From Acidobacteriota bacterium (GTDB lineage: Bacteria; Acidobacteriota; Vicinamibacteria; Vicinamibacterales; SCN-69-37), in the NCBI GenBank assembly GCA_947467605.1, contig CANIII010000016.1, positions 38,818-102,817 on the forward strand: a stretch of DNA of 64,000 bases, given 5' to 3'. Each line of letters begins with the position of its first letter. Position 1 is the stretch's first letter. The translations under genes were made by a program, and so were the position numbers. The notes beneath the pieces were generated by a model. The model did not search any database. It was given only the letters and a program-made list of their open reading frames with translations, and was not told the DNA's origin. This document shows, piece by piece, positions 16,179-28,829 of this stretch.

Positions 16179-17366
16179 ATGCGCCGCTTGTATTACGCCG
16201 ATTCACTCCTGACGTCGTTCGATGCGACGGTCGAGACGTGTACGGCGGCAGACGACGGTCGCTTTCACGTGACGCTCACTGAGACGGCGTTCTACCCGAC
16301 CTCGGGCGGTCAGCCATTCGACCACGGCACCCTCGGCAGTACTGAGATTCTTGATGTGATTGACGACGAGGCGACGGGCGATGTCGTGCATGTCGTCGGC
16401 GCGCCGCTCACGATCGGTGCCATGGTGCATGGCGAGATCAATCGTCTGCGCCGGCTCGACCACATGCAGCAGCACACCGGGCAGCACATTCTCTCGGCGG
16501 CGTTCGATCAGCTCGTGCGTGCCCGGACGGTGAGTTTCCACATGGGGGCGGAGTCGTCGACCATCGATCTGTCGCGCGAGCTGACGCCTGACGACCTCAG
16601 CATGGCCGAGACCGCCGCCAACCAGCTCGTGTGGCGCGATCTCGAGGTCGGCGTCCGGTACGTGAGCGAGGCTGAAGCGGCCGGGCTGCCACTCCGCAAG
16701 GAATCCACGCGCACCGGCACGTTGCGACTCGTCGAGATTCCCGGGTTTGATTTGTCGGCCTGCGGCGGCACCCACGTGCCGCGGACCGGCATGATCGGGA
16801 TGATCGGCATCACCGGATCGGAGCGCTTCAAGGGCGGCACGCGCGTGTCCTTCGCCTGCGGTGGCCGGATGCTTGCGGCGTTTGCGGCGATGCGTCGCAT
16901 TACGCAGACCGCGGCGAAGGCGTTGACCGTGGGCGCTTCCGAGGTGCCGGACGCGATCAGCCGGATGCAGGCGCAGATAAAGGATCAGCAACGTTCCATT
17001 CGCGATTTGCAAGAGCAGGTCACCACCCGGCTCGCTGCGGAACTGCGCGAGGCGGCTACCGTGGCCGCGAATGGCACTCGGCTGGTCGTTCGGGCACAGC
17101 CCGGCTGGGATGCCGGTGCCATCAAATTTCTCGCCAGCGCCATCGTCAGCAGCCCAGGCTTCGTCGTCGTATTGACGGGAGACGGCTCGCCGGTCCCGGT
17201 GGTGGCGGCGCGGTCGACCGACGTCGGATTTGATGCCGGAGCGTGGATGAAAGACGCTACGTCTGAACTGGGAGGCCGCGGTGGCGGTCGTCCCGAGTTC
17301 GCACAGGGCGGGTTGAACGCCGGGACGAATGACATCTTGGCGATGGCGAGTCGCACACTGAGTTAA
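16179..17366 (+). CDS. AlaX-type alanyl-tRNA editing protein with DHHA1 domain
   Basis: A 395-residue relative of the alanyl-tRNA synthetase editing half, expected to deacylate mischarged Ser-tRNA(Ala). The zinc site is HTGQH (99-103) plus CGGTH (195-199), and the N-terminal beta-barrel contains TAFYPTSGGQPFDHG. A coiled stretch at about 265-310 leads to a DHHA1-like C-terminal domain ending in GGGRPEFAQGG. No aminoacylation domain is present, so this is a free-standing long-type AlaX and not AlaRS. Only the ATG at 16179 gives the family N-terminus; the reading frame is open further upstream, but that part lies inside the kinase gene. Confidence 0.88.
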   Translation: MRRLYYADSLLTSFDATVETCTAADDGRFHVTLTETAFYPTSGGQPFDHGTLGSTEILDVIDDEATGDVVHVVGAPLTIGAMVHGEINRLRRLDHMQQHTGQHILSAAFDQLVRARTVSFHMGAESSTIDLSRELTPDDLSMAETAANQLVWRDLEVGVRYVSEAEAAGLPLRKESTRTGTLRLVEIPGFDLSACGGTHVPRTGMIGMIGITGSERFKGGTRVSFACGGRMLAAFAAMRRITQTAAKALTVGASEVPDAISRMQAQIKDQQRSIRDLQEQVTTRLAAELREAATVAANGTRLVVRAQPGWDAGAIKFLASAIVSSPGFVVVLTGDGSPVPVVAARSTDVGFDAGAWMKDATSELGGRGGGRPEFAQGGLNAGTNDILAMASRTLS

Positions 17367-17399
17367 TATCCGGCACGTCCAAATCCCCGGGGGCATCCG

Positions 17400-19685
17400 C
17401 TGATCTCTTCGCTGTTTGAGTTCCTGTTCAAGTACCGGCTACTGGTCTTCGAACAGGGCACGTTCGTCTGGGGTGTGACCCGCTCCGCGTGGCTGCCGAT
17501 TCTGCTGGCCGTCGCCGGAACGGTGTACGCCGTGATCACCTACCAGCGCGTGTCGCGCCAGGCCACGGGACGCGATCGTGCGTTGCTCATTGGCTTGCGC
17601 GTCCTCGCGATGACACTCGTGCTGTTCTGCCTCATGCGACCGGCGCTGATTCTCAAAGCCGCCGTGCCGCAGCAAAATTTCCTGGGCATCCTCGTTGACG
17701 ACTCGCGTTCGATGCAGATTCCCGACGAAGGCGACAAGCCCCGTGCGGATTTCATCCGGAAGAATTTCTCCGCCCCAGACAGCCCGATGCTCGAGGCGCT
17801 CAACAAGCGTTTCGCCGTCCGCCAGTTCAAGTTCGCCAGCAACGCCGAACGCGTCGCCAATTCCGCCAATCTCACTTTTGATGGCACGTCGTCACGCCTG
17901 GGTGACGCACTTGATCGCGCCCGCGACGAACTGAGCGGCTTGCCGCTCTCCGGCTTGCTCGTTGTCAGCGACGGCGCCGACACGGCCGACACGGCGTTTG
18001 AAGAATCCATCAGCGCGCTGAAAGCGCAGGGCGTGCCGGTGTTCACGATCGGCGTCGGGCAGGAACATCTCGCGCATGACGTGCAGGTGTCGCGCGTGGA
18101 CACGCCGCGCCGCGTCCTCAAGGGCACGGCGTTGGTCGTCGACGTCGTCGTGATGCAGACCGGCTATGCCGGTCAGAAGGTGCCGCTCAATGTCGAGAGC
18201 GACGGCCGCATCCTGGCGCAGCAGGAGATCACGCTGCCGCAGAACGGCGAGTCGAGCACGTTCCGCGTGCAGTTCCTCGCGCCGGAAGCGGGGCTGAAGA
18301 CATTCCGGTTCCGCATCCCGCAGCAGAAGGATGAGCAGGTGACGCAGAACAACCAGCGTGACAGCCGCCTCGAGGTGTACGACCGCAAGGAGAAGATCCT
18401 GTACTACGAAGGCGAGCCGCGCTTCGAAGCGAAGTTCATTCGTCAGGCGCTTGAGGGCGACGAAAACGTGCAGGTCGTGCTGCTGCAGCGCACGAACGAG
18501 AAGAAGTACCTCCGTCTCGGCGTCGATACAGCGGATGAACTCTTCGGTGGATTTCCCACGACGCGCGAGGAATTGTTCGCGTATCGGTCGATCATCCTCG
18601 GCAGCGTGCCGGCGAGTGCGTTCACGTCTGATCAGCTGAAGATGATCGCGGAGTTCGTCAACGTGCGCGGCGGCGGTCTGCTGATGCTGGGCGGCCGCAA
18701 GTCGTTCTCTGAAGGCGGCTGGGCGGGCACGCCGGTCGGTGAAGTGCTGCCGGTCGTGTTGACGCCGGGCCTCGAGCAGGCGGCAGAGTTCTTCACAGAG
18801 ATGTCGATCAAGCCGACGCGCGAAGGCCTGGCGCATCCGGCGACCCAGATCAGCGACACCGAGCAGGCATCGTCTGACCGCTGGGCGAAGTTGCCGCAAC
18901 TGTCGACCGTCAATCGCATTTCGAAAGTGAAGCCCGGCGCAACCATTCTGCTGACGGGCACGGACGAGGGCCGCACGGAGCGCCCGGTGCTGTCCTATCA
19001 ACGGTATGGCCGCGGCAAGGCGCTCGCGTTGGCGACGCAAGATGCGTGGCTCTGGCGCATGCATTCGACGATGGCCGTGGACGACACGACGCATCGCACG
19101 TTCTGGCGCCGCTTGCTGCGGTGGTTGGTGGATGACGTGCCGGATCGCGTGGAGTTGAGCGTGTCGCAGGATAACGTCGAGGCCGGGCAGCCGATCACGC
19201 TCGTGTCGGACGTGCGCGACAAGGAATATGCGCCGCTCAACGACGCGGCGGTCATGGCGCATGTCACGACGCCGAGCGGGAAAGTGGAAGACGTGCCGCT
19301 GGAGTGGTCGGTGTCGAAGGCTGGCGAATATAAGGCCGTCTTCACGCCGTCCGAGAACGGCCAGTATCACGTGCGTGTCGGTGCGACGCGCGCGAACGTG
19401 GATCTCGGGTCGGGCACGGCGAACGTCGTGGCTGGGCCGAGCGTGTCGGAGTATTTCGATGCCGGCATGCGCGCGCCGTTACTGCGGCGGCTGGCGGAAG
19501 AGACCGGCGGACGGTTCTACACCGCGAAAGACACCGCGTCGCTCGCTGAAGCGATCAGCTACAGCGGGCGCGGCGTGACGGTGGTGGATGAACGTGATTT
19601 GTGGGACATGCCGATTGTGTTCTTCCTGTTTCTGGGAGTAATCGGCACCGAGTGGGCGTTCCGTCGGGCGAAAGGGCTGGCCTAG
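17400..19685 (+). CDS. Membrane VWA / glutamine-amidotransferase-like protein
   Basis: First gene of the MoxR/VWA operon. Two N-terminal TM helices are followed by a von Willebrand A domain with MIDAS motif VDDSRSM, then a class I glutamine-amidotransferase-like segment (FVNVRGGGLLMLGGRKSFSE) and a C-terminal helix IVFFLFLGVIGTEWAF. The first usual start codon is a GTG at 17475, but the frame is open upstream and encodes SLFEFLFKYRLLVFEQGTF before the first helix, which looks like real protein. A CTG at 17400, 6 bp after GGGGG, is my preferred start (761 residues); 17475 gives 736. The role is probably cell-envelope assembly or stress together with the MoxR chaperone; this is inferred from context. 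Confidence 0.75.
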   Translation: MISSLFEFLFKYRLLVFEQGTFVWGVTRSAWLPILLAVAGTVYAVITYQRVSRQATGRDRALLIGLRVLAMTLVLFCLMRPALILKAAVPQQNFLGILVDDSRSMQIPDEGDKPRADFIRKNFSAPDSPMLEALNKRFAVRQFKFASNAERVANSANLTFDGTSSRLGDALDRARDELSGLPLSGLLVVSDGADTADTAFEESISALKAQGVPVFTIGVGQEHLAHDVQVSRVDTPRRVLKGTALVVDVVVMQTGYAGQKVPLNVESDGRILAQQEITLPQNGESSTFRVQFLAPEAGLKTFRFRIPQQKDEQVTQNNQRDSRLEVYDRKEKILYYEGEPRFEAKFIRQALEGDENVQVVLLQRTNEKKYLRLGVDTADELFGGFPTTREELFAYRSIILGSVPASAFTSDQLKMIAEFVNVRGGGLLMLGGRKSFSEGGWAGTPVGEVLPVVLTPGLEQAAEFFTEMSIKPTREGLAHPATQISDTEQASSDRWAKLPQLSTVNRISKVKPGATILLTGTDEGRTERPVLSYQRYGRGKALALATQDAWLWRMHSTMAVDDTTHRTFWRRLLRWLVDDVPDRVELSVSQDNVEAGQPITLVSDVRDKEYAPLNDAAVMAHVTTPSGKVEDVPLEWSVSKAGEYKAVFTPSENGQYHVRVGATRANVDLGSGTANVVAGPSVSEYFDAGMRAPLLRRLAEETGGRFYTAKDTASLAEAISYSGRGVTVVDERDLWDMPIVFFLFLGVIGTEWAFRRAKGLA

Positions 19686-19686
19686 T

Positions 19687-20469
19687 ATGCGCACGCGCAT
19701 GGTTCTCGCAGCGCTGTTGATCTCGGTGATGTCGGTGGGCGCGTTGGCTCAGCGCGGTGGCCGCGGTGGTGGTGGCGGCCGGGGCGGTGGCGGCGGCAAC
19801 GTGCAGTACGACCCCGGCAATCAGCATGCGAAGTACGACGGTCGCTGGGCGTTCGTGCGGCTCCGCTATCAGACTGGAATGGGCCGCGGCGGGCCGCAGT
19901 GGGCGCACGATTGGCCGGACGGCGAACATCATTTCATGCAGATCCTCGATGGCGTGACCAATCTGGACGCACGACTCGATGCCACGCAGATCATGACGCT
20001 CGATGATCCGGAACTCTTCAAGTATCCGATCGCCTACATGGCAGAGCCTGGCTACTGGACGATCAACGACAAGGAAGCCGAGAGCTTCCGCGCGTACCTG
20101 ACCAAGGGCGGCTTCGCAATTTTCGATGACTTTCACATGCAGGACTGGCCGTACTTCGAGCAGGCGATGCTGAAGGTGTTACCCAACGCCAAGTTCATCG
20201 ATCTGACGGTCGACCATCCGATCTATCACACGTTCTTTGAAGTCGAGTCGTTCGACGTCGTGAAGCAGTACTACGACACCGGCCGCCCGATCTTCCGCGC
20301 GATCTTCGAAGACAACGACCCGAAGAAGCGGATGATCTGCATGATCAACTACAACACCGATATCTCCGAGTTCTGGGAATGGTCGCCGAGCGGGTTCAAG
20401 CCGATCAGCGAATCGAACGAGGCCTACCAGATCGGCGTGAACTGGATTATTTACGGCATGACGCGTTAG
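19687..20469 (+). CDS. DUF4159 secreted protein
   Basis: A 260-residue protein with a signal peptide (about 1-22) followed at once by a Gly/Arg-rich stretch, then the DUF4159 domain: WAFVRLRYQTG, EHHFMQILDGVTNLDARL, FDDFHMQDWPYFEQAM, DHPIYHTFFEVESFDVV and EAYQIGVNWIIYGMTR. DUF4159 proteins regularly sit in operons with MoxR, DUF58 and BatA-type VWA proteins, as here, and their fold resembles glutamine-amidotransferase-like domains. No enzymatic activity is known to me. The start is 1 bp after the upstream stop. Confidence 0.85.
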   Translation: MRTRMVLAALLISVMSVGALAQRGGRGGGGGRGGGGGNVQYDPGNQHAKYDGRWAFVRLRYQTGMGRGGPQWAHDWPDGEHHFMQILDGVTNLDARLDATQIMTLDDPELFKYPIAYMAEPGYWTINDKEAESFRAYLTKGGFAIFDDFHMQDWPYFEQAMLKVLPNAKFIDLTVDHPIYHTFFEVESFDVVKQYYDTGRPIFRAIFEDNDPKKRMICMINYNTDISEFWEWSPSGFKPISESNEAYQIGVNWIIYGMTR

Positions 20470-20493
20470 ACAGATTTTTTCGAGAGGATAACC

Positions 20494-21531
20494 GTGACGA
20501 CTTCTTCGCAACCGCAAGCCGATCTGACCTCAGCCGACGACATCGCGCTCGCCGACCGCATGAATGCGGGCCGTCTCGCGATCATGAGTGAGCTCCGCAA
20601 GATGATCGTGGGCCAGGAGGAAGTCCTCAATCAGGTCCTCCTCTCGCTTTTTGTCGGCGGCAACTCGCTGATCATCGGCGTCCCCGGTCTCGCCAAGACG
20701 CTGTTGATCGCGACCATGGCGAAGGTGCTCGAGCTGAAGTTCAACCGCATTCAGTTCACCCCCGACCTGATGCCGTCAGACATCACCGGCACCGACATCA
20801 TTCAGGAAGATCCGCAGACCGGAAAGCGCACGATGGTCTTCGCGCCCGGGCCGATCTTCGCCAACATTGTCCTCGCCGACGAAATCAACCGAACCCCGCC
20901 CAAGACGCAGGCCGCGCTTCTCGAAGCGATGCAGGAACACCGCGTCACGATCCAGGGCCGCACCTACAAACTCGAAGAGCCGTTCCACGTCTTTGCGACG
21001 CAGAATCCGATCGAGCTCGAAGGCACGTATCCGCTGCCCGAAGCGCAGCTCGATCGCTTCATGTTCAACATCGTGATTGAACACCCGCCGCTCGAAGAAG
21101 AGCTCGAAGTGGTGCGCACCACGACGGCGATTCTTGAGCCGACGTTCAACCGTCCGGTGAATGGCGCGGACCTGATTGCGTTCCAGCGCCTCGTGCGTCG
21201 CGTGCCGGTGTCGGACGCTGTGCTGCGTTACGCGCTGGGCATCGTGCGCACGAGTCGTCCGAAAGATCCGAACGCGCCCGAGACGATCAAGAAATACGCG
21301 GCCTTCGGTGCCAGCGTCCGTGCGGCGCAGTTCCTGATCCTGGGCGCCAAAGCGCGCGCCCTGACGCACGGCAAATATCACGTGAGCTTCGATGACGTCC
21401 GCGCGCTGGCGCACCCGGTGCTCCGTCACCGCGTGCTCACGAACTTCCGCGCCGAGTCGGAAGGCTACACGAGCGATCAGCTGGTCGACGACTTGCTGAA
21501 AGTCGTGCCGGTGCCCAAGAGCGGGATGTAG
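20494..21531 (+). CDS. moxR: MoxR-family AAA+ ATPase
   Basis: A 345-residue AAA+ chaperone-like ATPase. Walker A is GVPGLAKT at about 62-69, Walker B is NIVLADEINR, and the family-specific segments LEAMQEHRVTIQG and TQNPIELEGTYPLPEAQLDRF follow. MoxR proteins act with VWA-domain partners in folding or assembly of envelope complexes. The flanking DUF58 and two VWA proteins in this operon are the likely partners. The GTG/ATG region is preceded by GAGAGGA. It ends 1 bp before the next gene. Confidence 0.95.
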   Translation: MTTSSQPQADLTSADDIALADRMNAGRLAIMSELRKMIVGQEEVLNQVLLSLFVGGNSLIIGVPGLAKTLLIATMAKVLELKFNRIQFTPDLMPSDITGTDIIQEDPQTGKRTMVFAPGPIFANIVLADEINRTPPKTQAALLEAMQEHRVTIQGRTYKLEEPFHVFATQNPIELEGTYPLPEAQLDRFMFNIVIEHPPLEEELEVVRTTTAILEPTFNRPVNGADLIAFQRLVRRVPVSDAVLRYALGIVRTSRPKDPNAPETIKKYAAFGASVRAAQFLILGAKARALTHGKYHVSFDDVRALAHPVLRHRVLTNFRAESEGYTSDQLVDDLLKVVPVPKSGM

Positions 21532-21532
21532 C

Positions 21533-22441
21533 GTGCAGAGCAGCGCGATCCCAGGGGCGCGGTTCGTTGACCCCGCGGTGCTGGCCCGCATCGGCAAGCT
21601 CGACTTGCTGGCGCGGACGGTGGTCGACGGGTTTATCAATGGACTGCACCGCGCGCCGTTTTTCGGCGCGTCGATCGACTTCGCCGAACATCGCGGCTAT
21701 GTGCCCGGCGATGACATTCGACGCGTCGACTGGAAGGTGTTCGGGCGCACCGACCGGTTCTACATCAAGCAATACGAAGCCGACACGAACACCAACTTTG
21801 CGGTGCTGATGGACGTGTCGAAGTCGATGAGCTTTGGTTCAGGGCCGCTGACGAAACTGGAATACGGCTCGTACCTGGCCGCGTGCATGGGCTACATGGC
21901 GCAGTCGCAGCGCGACCGCGTGGGGTTGATCACGTTCGACAGCGAGATCGTCGCGCACGTGCCGGTGTCGGCCAAGCACTTCAACGTGATGTTGCACACG
22001 CTCGATCAGGCGCGCCCAGGGCGAGCCGGTGATTTCTGTCCGCCGGTCCACAAGGCGGCCGAGTTCTTCAAGCGCCGCGGATTCGTCGCCATCATCTCGG
22101 ACCTCTATGAGGATCCCCAAAAGATCCTCGATGCGATCAAACCGATGCATCACCTCGGCAACGACATCCTGGTCTTCCATGTGCTCGACAAAGCCGAACT
22201 CGAGTTCACGTACACGGACGCGTCACGGTTTCGCGATCTGGAGACGGACGAGGAATTGCCGATCGTTCCGGAGTCGCTCACTCCTGAATATCGCAAGATG
22301 ATGGCGGCGCACATCGAAGCGCTGCGATCCAATTTTGCGCAGAACCGCATCGACTACAACGTCGTCGATACGTCCAAGCCGCTCGATGAAGCGCTGTTTC
22401 GTTATCTCGCCTCGCGCGAGAGGATGAGTCGGGTTCGGTAG
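21533..22441 (+). CDS. DUF58 (VWA-like) protein
   Basis: A 302-residue cytosolic protein of the DUF58 family, the common partner of MoxR. The family core is DDIRRVDWKVFGRTDRFYIK followed by an embedded VWA fold whose MIDAS motif is MDVSKSMSFG, then RDRVGLITFDSEI. The start is a GTG at 21533, 1 bp after the moxR stop. By analogy it links the ATPase to the membrane-bound VWA proteins encoded on either side. Confidence 0.92.
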   Translation: MQSSAIPGARFVDPAVLARIGKLDLLARTVVDGFINGLHRAPFFGASIDFAEHRGYVPGDDIRRVDWKVFGRTDRFYIKQYEADTNTNFAVLMDVSKSMSFGSGPLTKLEYGSYLAACMGYMAQSQRDRVGLITFDSEIVAHVPVSAKHFNVMLHTLDQARPGRAGDFCPPVHKAAEFFKRRGFVAIISDLYEDPQKILDAIKPMHHLGNDILVFHVLDKAELEFTYTDASRFRDLETDEELPIVPESLTPEYRKMMAAHIEALRSNFAQNRIDYNVVDTSKPLDEALFRYLASRERMSRVR

Positions 22442-22446
22442 CGCCC

Positions 22447-24627
22447 ATGTCGTTTCTCACGCCCGCGTTTTTCCTTGGCCTTCTGGCGATCGGGATTCCG
22501 GTCCTCATCCACCTGACCCAGAAGGAAAAGAAGACCATCATCGACTTTCCGTCGTTGATGTTCCTCCGCAAGATCCCATACACATCCGTGCGCCGGCGCT
22601 CGATTCGCGATCTGTGGCTGCTGTTGCTGCGCATCGCCGCGCTGCTGCTCATGATCCTCGCGTTCTCGCGGCCGTGGTTCTCGAGCAAGTCCCTCGCGGC
22701 GAGCCTGCCGGGGAGCACGCGCGAAGTCGTGGTGCTGCTCGACCGGTCCGCCAGCATGGGCTACGGCGATCACTGGAAGAAGGCGCAGACCGAAGCCAAG
22801 AAGATCATGGACGGCCTCAGCGGGCAGGATCGCGGCACGCTGGTGTTGTTTGGCTCGAGCGCCGAAGAAAACGTGCGCGCCACGCAAGATCGCGTGCGCC
22901 TCTCGCAGGCGATCGATGCCGCCAAGGTCGGCGCGCAGGCCACGCGGTTTGGTCCGGCGCTCCGCCTCGCGCAGAGCATCCTTGCGCAATCGGCGATGCC
23001 GCGACGAGAAGTCGTGTTGATCAGCGACTTTCAGAAGATCGGCTGGGAAAAGCAGGAAGACATCCACCTGCCGGAAGGCGCAACACTCACCCCCGTCTCG
23101 GTCGGCGGCGGTGACACGGCCGATGTTGCCGTGACCTCGGTCACATTCGCGCGCAACCAATTCTCCGGCCAGGACCGCGTCGTCGCGACAGCGGGTGTCA
23201 TGAATCGTGGCGCCAAGCCGATCGTGGATCTGCCGATCAGTCTTGAGATTGATGGCCACGCGGTTGACAGCAAGAAAGTGAGCATCGCGCCCAACGCCGC
23301 ATCATCAGTAGCCTTTGTCGAGTTCACGGTGGCCGATGCCAACGTGCGCGGCAAGATCACCGCCGGCACACCGAATGTCGCAGGCGCCGACAACTGGGCG
23401 GCGGATAACGCCTTCTTCTTCGTGCTCTCGCCGGGTCGCCCCGTGTCGGTGCTGATCGTGCAACCCGATCAGGCCGAGAAAGACGCGAGCCTGTATCTCT
23501 CGACTGCGCTTGGCATCGGCGAAGCGCCGAAGTTCGAGGTCGAGACCATTCCCGCGTCGCGTCTGAGCGGCGCGATCGTCGACAAGCGCGCGGTCGTGAT
23601 CTTGAACGACGTCTCGGTGTTGCCGACTGGCGGCGCCGACATTCTGAAGCGCTTCGTCGAACGTGGCGGTGGCCTGTTTGTCGGTGCGGCCGCCAATGCC
23701 AAGTGGTCCGAGTCTGAGCAGACGGCCCTGATGCCTGGTGTGCTTGGCGCACCCGTCGATCGCCCGTCAGGCCGCGTGGGCGCCTTGGGATTCCTCGACT
23801 ACAGCCATCCGGTGTTCGAAGTGTTCCGCTCCGCGCGCGCCGGCAGTTTCTCTGGCGTGCACTTCTTCAGGTACCGCACGCTCGATCCAAAGACCAACCG
23901 CGTTCTCGCGCGGTTTGACGATGGCGGCGCGGCGATGGTGGAACGCAAGATCGGCGGCGGGCACGTGATCGCGTGGTCAACGAGCTTGGACAGTTCCTGG
24001 AACGATCTGGTGACGAAGCCGGCGTTTCTGCCGTTCATGCGCCAGATCGCGACGTTCCTGGCGGGGTTTCAGAACGCCGATGCGTGGCAGAGTGCGGGCC
24101 GCGCGCTCGATCTGACGTCTCGCGTTCAGGCGGCTGGCGCGGTTTCTAATGAAACGGCTTCGGCGGCTAAAGCCGCAGGTCAGGATGCGCCGTCGGCGGC
24201 CGCGGCGGCGAAGCGCATCGATGGCGTCGTCTCCACCCCGTCCGGCGAGCGTGTCTCACTCACAGACAATGGACGCCCCGCGTTCGTCGAACTGGGTGAG
24301 CAGGGCTTCTACACCGTGCGCCTCACGGGCGAGCGCGACAGCGCGAAACCGCTCACGGTGGCGGTGAACATCGATCCGGCAGAGACTGAGCTCACGGCGA
24401 TGGATCCGGTGGAGTTTGTGGCGAAGGTGACCGGCCGTGCCGATGCCGCGACGGCCGCGAAAGACAAGGCGCCGACCGACGTCACGCCGGCCGACGCCGA
24501 GAAGCGCCAGGGTATCTGGTGGTACCTGCTGTTACTGGGTGCCGGCGTGCTGGTTTTGGAAAGCTGGTTGGCCAATCGGCTCTCTAAAGGACCGGGCGTC
24601 ATCAGTGCCCCGCAAGTTGGAAGTTAG
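22447..24627 (+). CDS. BatA-like membrane VWA protein
   Basis: A 726-residue protein. The N-terminus is the aerotolerance-type BatA domain (FLTPAFFLGLLAIGIPVLIH, then PYTSVRRRSIRDLWLLLLRI), with two TM helices. A VWA domain follows with MIDAS LLDRSASMGYG at about residues 97-107. The middle has beta-sandwich CARDB-like segments and a glutamine-amidotransferase-like region (ADILKRFVERGGGLFVGA). A Pro/Ala/Lys-rich linker and a last TM helix (WWYLLLLGAGVLVLESWL) end the protein. Its last codons and TAG lie in a purine-rich repeat tract that begins at 24614. Confidence 0.85.
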   Translation: MSFLTPAFFLGLLAIGIPVLIHLTQKEKKTIIDFPSLMFLRKIPYTSVRRRSIRDLWLLLLRIAALLLMILAFSRPWFSSKSLAASLPGSTREVVVLLDRSASMGYGDHWKKAQTEAKKIMDGLSGQDRGTLVLFGSSAEENVRATQDRVRLSQAIDAAKVGAQATRFGPALRLAQSILAQSAMPRREVVLISDFQKIGWEKQEDIHLPEGATLTPVSVGGGDTADVAVTSVTFARNQFSGQDRVVATAGVMNRGAKPIVDLPISLEIDGHAVDSKKVSIAPNAASSVAFVEFTVADANVRGKITAGTPNVAGADNWAADNAFFFVLSPGRPVSVLIVQPDQAEKDASLYLSTALGIGEAPKFEVETIPASRLSGAIVDKRAVVILNDVSVLPTGGADILKRFVERGGGLFVGAAANAKWSESEQTALMPGVLGAPVDRPSGRVGALGFLDYSHPVFEVFRSARAGSFSGVHFFRYRTLDPKTNRVLARFDDGGAAMVERKIGGGHVIAWSTSLDSSWNDLVTKPAFLPFMRQIATFLAGFQNADAWQSAGRALDLTSRVQAAGAVSNETASAAKAAGQDAPSAAAAAKRIDGVVSTPSGERVSLTDNGRPAFVELGEQGFYTVRLTGERDSAKPLTVAVNIDPAETELTAMDPVEFVAKVTGRADAATAAKDKAPTDVTPADAEKRQGIWWYLLLLGAGVLVLESWLANRLSKGPGVISAPQVGS

Positions 24628-24666
24628 GAAGCAAGGAAGTCGAAAGTTGAAGTAGAAAGTAACAAG
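24614..24666 (+). repeat. Imperfect 7-8 bp GGAAG/GAAAG repeat tract
   Basis: An almost pure purine run made of six GGAAG/GAAAG/TGAAG units spaced 6-8 bp apart. The first unit is inside the end of the BatA-like gene and the tract supplies its TAG stop. The rest fills most of the gap before the DUF4175 gene. This composition is unlike the surrounding GC-rich DNA. The unit is degenerate, so this may be an old simple-sequence repeat. Confidence 0.5.
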
Positions 24667-24689
24667 ACACATCTGAAACAGAGGGCCCA

Positions 24690-28457
<3,768 letters not shown>

Positions 28458-28482
28458 CCTCAGCACGTCAGGCTTCGGACAA

Positions 28483-28518
28483 GGGGGTTCGTTCCGTCAC
28501 TGGCACGAACCCCTTTTT
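28483..28518 (+). terminator. Rho-independent terminator of the MoxR/VWA operon
   Basis: Perfect 9-bp stem GGGGTTCGT (28484-28492) with ACGAACCCC (28505-28513), a 12-nt loop and a run of five T. It lies 26 bp after the DUF4175 stop and marks the end of the operon. Confidence 0.9.
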
Positions 28519-28536
28519 CGTGGAGCTTGTCTTGAG

Positions 28537-28555
28537 GTCTTACATTATGTAAGAC
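28537..28555. promoter_or_regulatory. 19-bp palindromic operator upstream of the PadR gene
   Basis: Perfect inverted repeat with arms GTCTTACAT and ATGTAAGAC around a single T. PadR repressors bind ATGT/ACAT dyads, which this contains. It ends one base before the ATG of the PadR-like gene, so a bound repressor would cover the promoter and transcription start. Autoregulation is a strong inference. Confidence 0.75.
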
Positions 28556-28556
28556 T

Positions 28557-28829
28557 ATGCCCATGCTCGCGAAATCCGAAGCCTTGATCCTCGACCTGTT
28601 GACGTCCCGTGGGGCGTCGTATGGTCTTCAGCTCGTGGACGGTTCCAGCGGTGCGCTCAAGCGCGGTGGCATCTACGTCACCCTCGGGCGCATGGAAGAG
28701 AAGGGGCTCGTCACCTCGGCGCCGGGCGAGGGCGGCCGTCGCCTCTATGAGCCGACGGCGCTGGGGCTGCGGTCGCTCATTGCTGTGCAAATCCTTCACG
28801 GCGATCTGCCGCTTGGAGCGAAGGCATGA
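28557..28829 (+). CDS. PadR-family transcriptional regulator
   Basis: A 90-residue winged-helix protein: MLAKSEALILDLLTSRGASYG, GGIYVTLGRMEEKGLV and a wing with GRRLYEPTALG. It is short and lacks a long C-terminal helix, as in the small PadR subgroup that controls adjacent permease genes. The second ATG at 28563 is an equally good start; neither has a clear ribosome binding site, and the operator abuts the start, so the mRNA may be leaderless. It overlaps the next gene by 4 nt. Confidence 0.88.
   Translation: MPMLAKSEALILDLLTSRGASYGLQLVDGSSGALKRGGIYVTLGRMEEKGLVTSAPGEGGRRLYEPTALGLRSLIAVQILHGDLPLGAKA

Noticed and set aside
24163..24176. GCGGCT-AA-AGCCGC palindrome within the BatA-like gene
   Set aside because: It has a CTRAAG-like centre but only 6-bp arms, and it lies in an Ala/Lys-rich linker where such bases are expected from codon use. 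It is probably not the same element.
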